DNA from: a virus
Strand: one strand, 5' to 3'
IMG/VR virus record: IMGVR_UViG_3300036770_003454
Coordinates: 62,001 to 126,000 of that record
Length of the DNA: 64,000 bases
This document shows, piece by piece, positions 62,796 through 64,000 of the stretch. The position numbers were made by a program, and so were the translations under genes. Numbering within the stretch: position 1 is the stretch's first letter; the number at the start of each line of letters is the position of its first letter. The notes under the pieces are model-generated. The model saw only the letters and a list, made by a program, of their open reading frames with translations. It ran no database searches and was not told where the DNA came from.

Positions 62796-64000
62796 TTACA
62801 TCAAGTTTGTAACAAGAACTCTTCTGTAGTAAACATTGCTGTCCTTAGTAAGTGCACCAACACCAGCAGTTGCACCTTCGGCAAATGGATTTGCTACCAT
62901 TCCATAACGAGTCTTGAATCCAATCTTTGGATGGAATGAGTCTTGATCAACTGCACGAACCATTTGGAGAGGAACGTATGGGCAGTAGAATAGACCGGCA
63001 TCAAATGCGTTTGATCCCTTATAACCTACGACCATATAGTTTCCACCTGTTGCATATGGGTCGATATAGACACGCATACGACCGTTAAGAACACCAGCAA
63101 ATGTATTACCAGTATCATCAACATTAAGTTGGTTGCTATTAAGTGCTGGAGCATAATCAAGGATACCTGCCATTTGAAGTGCAGAAGCAACATCTGATGA
63201 ACAGATTACGATATTGCCCTTCCCTCTACGGGTATCTTTTGCGATCTTATTAGCTTCTCTTTCAACTTGGAACATAAGACCCTTGAACTTTTCAACTGAC
63301 CAACGACCGTTTGAGTCTGTATCAAGATCAAAGATACCAGAAGTTGTTGTACCTTCTGTAGCACCCTTAGTTGCAGTAACAAGGATTGTACGAACTACTT
63401 CACGATTGATTTCTGCAAGAATTTCAGCAGAAAGAATGTTTGATAGTTCTGTTTCTGCATCAAGACCGTGAATTGCCTTAAGATCTTGTGCAAGTTCCAT
63501 TGTGTATTCTGCTTTGAGAGCACGTGACTTTGCAGTAACGGCAACCTTTTCAATGCTGAATGCCATTTGAGCAAATGCAGTATTGTCAGTTGTACCAAGT
63601 GCTTCTGCTTGTGCAGTTGACATTGCTGAACCGAAGTTATAGATTCCTTCTTCAGCAAGGTTTGCTGTTACAGTTGTGTTGCCTGGAAGAGTACCAACAT
63701 GCTTTTGACCAAGTGTGTTTGCACCAGAAACAACTGAAGAGAATGCAGTATTGACTTCGTTGTAGAATGTTTCTGTGTGTGTTTGGTTAGCATATCTTGC
63801 ACGCATTGCGAAGATAAGTCCTGTTGGACCTGTCATTGGCTGAACGCCGCAGATATCATAAGCAATAAGATTTGGCATTGCACGACGAACGAGAGAAATA
63901 AGAACAGGATCGAAAGTGTCGATTGCACCATCAGATGCTGTAGAGCTAGATGCTCTCATTGCGTTTGCTGGAATTGGATTTTCAACAAGGAACTGGCTTG
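62796..64000 (-). CDS. 23: T4 gp23-like major capsid protein, 5' end cut by window edge
   Basis: The ORF continues to the right edge (visible start of this part: QFLVENPIPANAMRASSSTA). Body motifs: LVRRAMPNLIAYDICGVQPM, TGPTGLIFAMRARYAN, EKVAVTAKSRALKAEYTMEL and AQDLKAIHGLDAETELSNIL. Also present are GNIVICSSDVASALQMAG, GNTFAGVLNGRMRVYIDPYA, FYCPYVPLQMVRAVDQDSFH and C-terminal NVYYRRVLVTNLM. This is the hexamer-forming head protein. It ends at a strong terminator. Confidence 0.96.
   Translation of the reverse strand, partial: SQFLVENPIPANAMRASSSTASDGAIDTFDPVLISLVRRAMPNLIAYDICGVQPMTGPTGLIFAMRARYANQTHTETFYNEVNTAFSSVVSGANTLGQKHVGTLPGNTTVTANLAEEGIYNFGSAMSTAQAEALGTTDNTAFAQMAFSIEKVAVTAKSRALKAEYTMELAQDLKAIHGLDAETELSNILSAEILAEINREVVRTILVTATKGATEGTTTSGIFDLDTDSNGRWSVEKFKGLMFQVEREANKIAKDTRRGKGNIVICSSDVASALQMAGILDYAPALNSNQLNVDDTGNTFAGVLNGRMRVYIDPYATGGNYMVVGYKGSNAFDAGLFYCPYVPLQMVRAVDQDSFHPKIGFKTRYGMVANPFAEGATAGVGALTKDSNVYYRRVLVTNLM

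Noticed and set aside
61186-62800. Group I intron in gene 23 carrying the homing endonuclease
   Set aside because: Gene 23 ends normally with a strong terminator before the endonuclease gene, and no capsid exon follows it, so the nuclease is free-standing.

Overview
This window is part of a T4-like myovirus genome. It is AT-rich and every convincing gene lies on the minus strand. T4 core genes are clear: major capsid protein gp23 (cut by the right edge), UvsY, UvsW, late sigma factor gp55, recombination nuclease gp46/gp47, sliding clamp gp45, clamp loader gp44/gp62, RegA, DNA polymerase gp43, UvsX, helicase gp41 and primase gp61. T4-type late promoters (TATAAATA) and many strong sigma70-type promoters (TTGACA-17-TATAGT) are visible. 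The host is inferred to be an alphaproteobacterium, probably marine and phosphate-limited. The evidence is a PlcP/Agt-type lipid-remodelling pair, a PstS-like phosphate-binding protein, a class II (B12) ribonucleotide reductase with ThyX, and the low GC.

Layout in window coordinates. Positions 1-5943 hold an unusual accessory locus: three arrays of tiny overlapping ORFs made of x-N-A-T tetrapeptide (12-bp) repeats. They are interleaved with a DUF6745-like gene, a companion conserved protein, an HNH nuclease and a metallophosphoesterase. Positions 6000-20500 hold small accessory genes, nine tRNA genes (several odd), a holin/spanin-like cassette, a secreted NlpC/CHAP-like candidate endolysin, a BI-1 family membrane protein, pstS, and the plcP-agt pair. 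Positions 20500-25400 carry nrdJ, thyX and primase, interspersed with HNH genes. Positions 25400-36440 are virion genes, including an intein-split DUF5872 protein and a Dps homologue. Positions 37300-59420 are replication, recombination and transcription genes with dCMP deaminase, Hsp20, peptide deformylase, RlpA-like and thermonuclease-like proteins. Positions 59476-64000 hold tail-tube-like and capsid genes with two small CTS-bearing proteins and homing nucleases.

Genes appear to cooperate in several modules. Replication and recombination are a standard T4 replisome. Nucleotide supply is NrdJ, ThyX, dCMP deaminase and MazG-like. The phosphate-stress module is PstS with PlcP and Agt, which would free phosphate from phospholipids and rebuild the membrane as glycolipid. 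Five proteins begin with M-x-x-F-K-x-(F/Y)-(I/R), which resembles the T4 capsid-targeting sequence. They include kinase-like, HAD-like and two ADP-ribosyltransferase-like proteins, suggesting a set of enzymes packaged in the head and injected. Homing elements (HNH, GIY-YIG, Vsr-like, intein) are dense, and in two places an HNH gene sits beside a relic of a neighbouring gene's 5' end. Functional names rest on sequence motifs read by eye; no database search was run.
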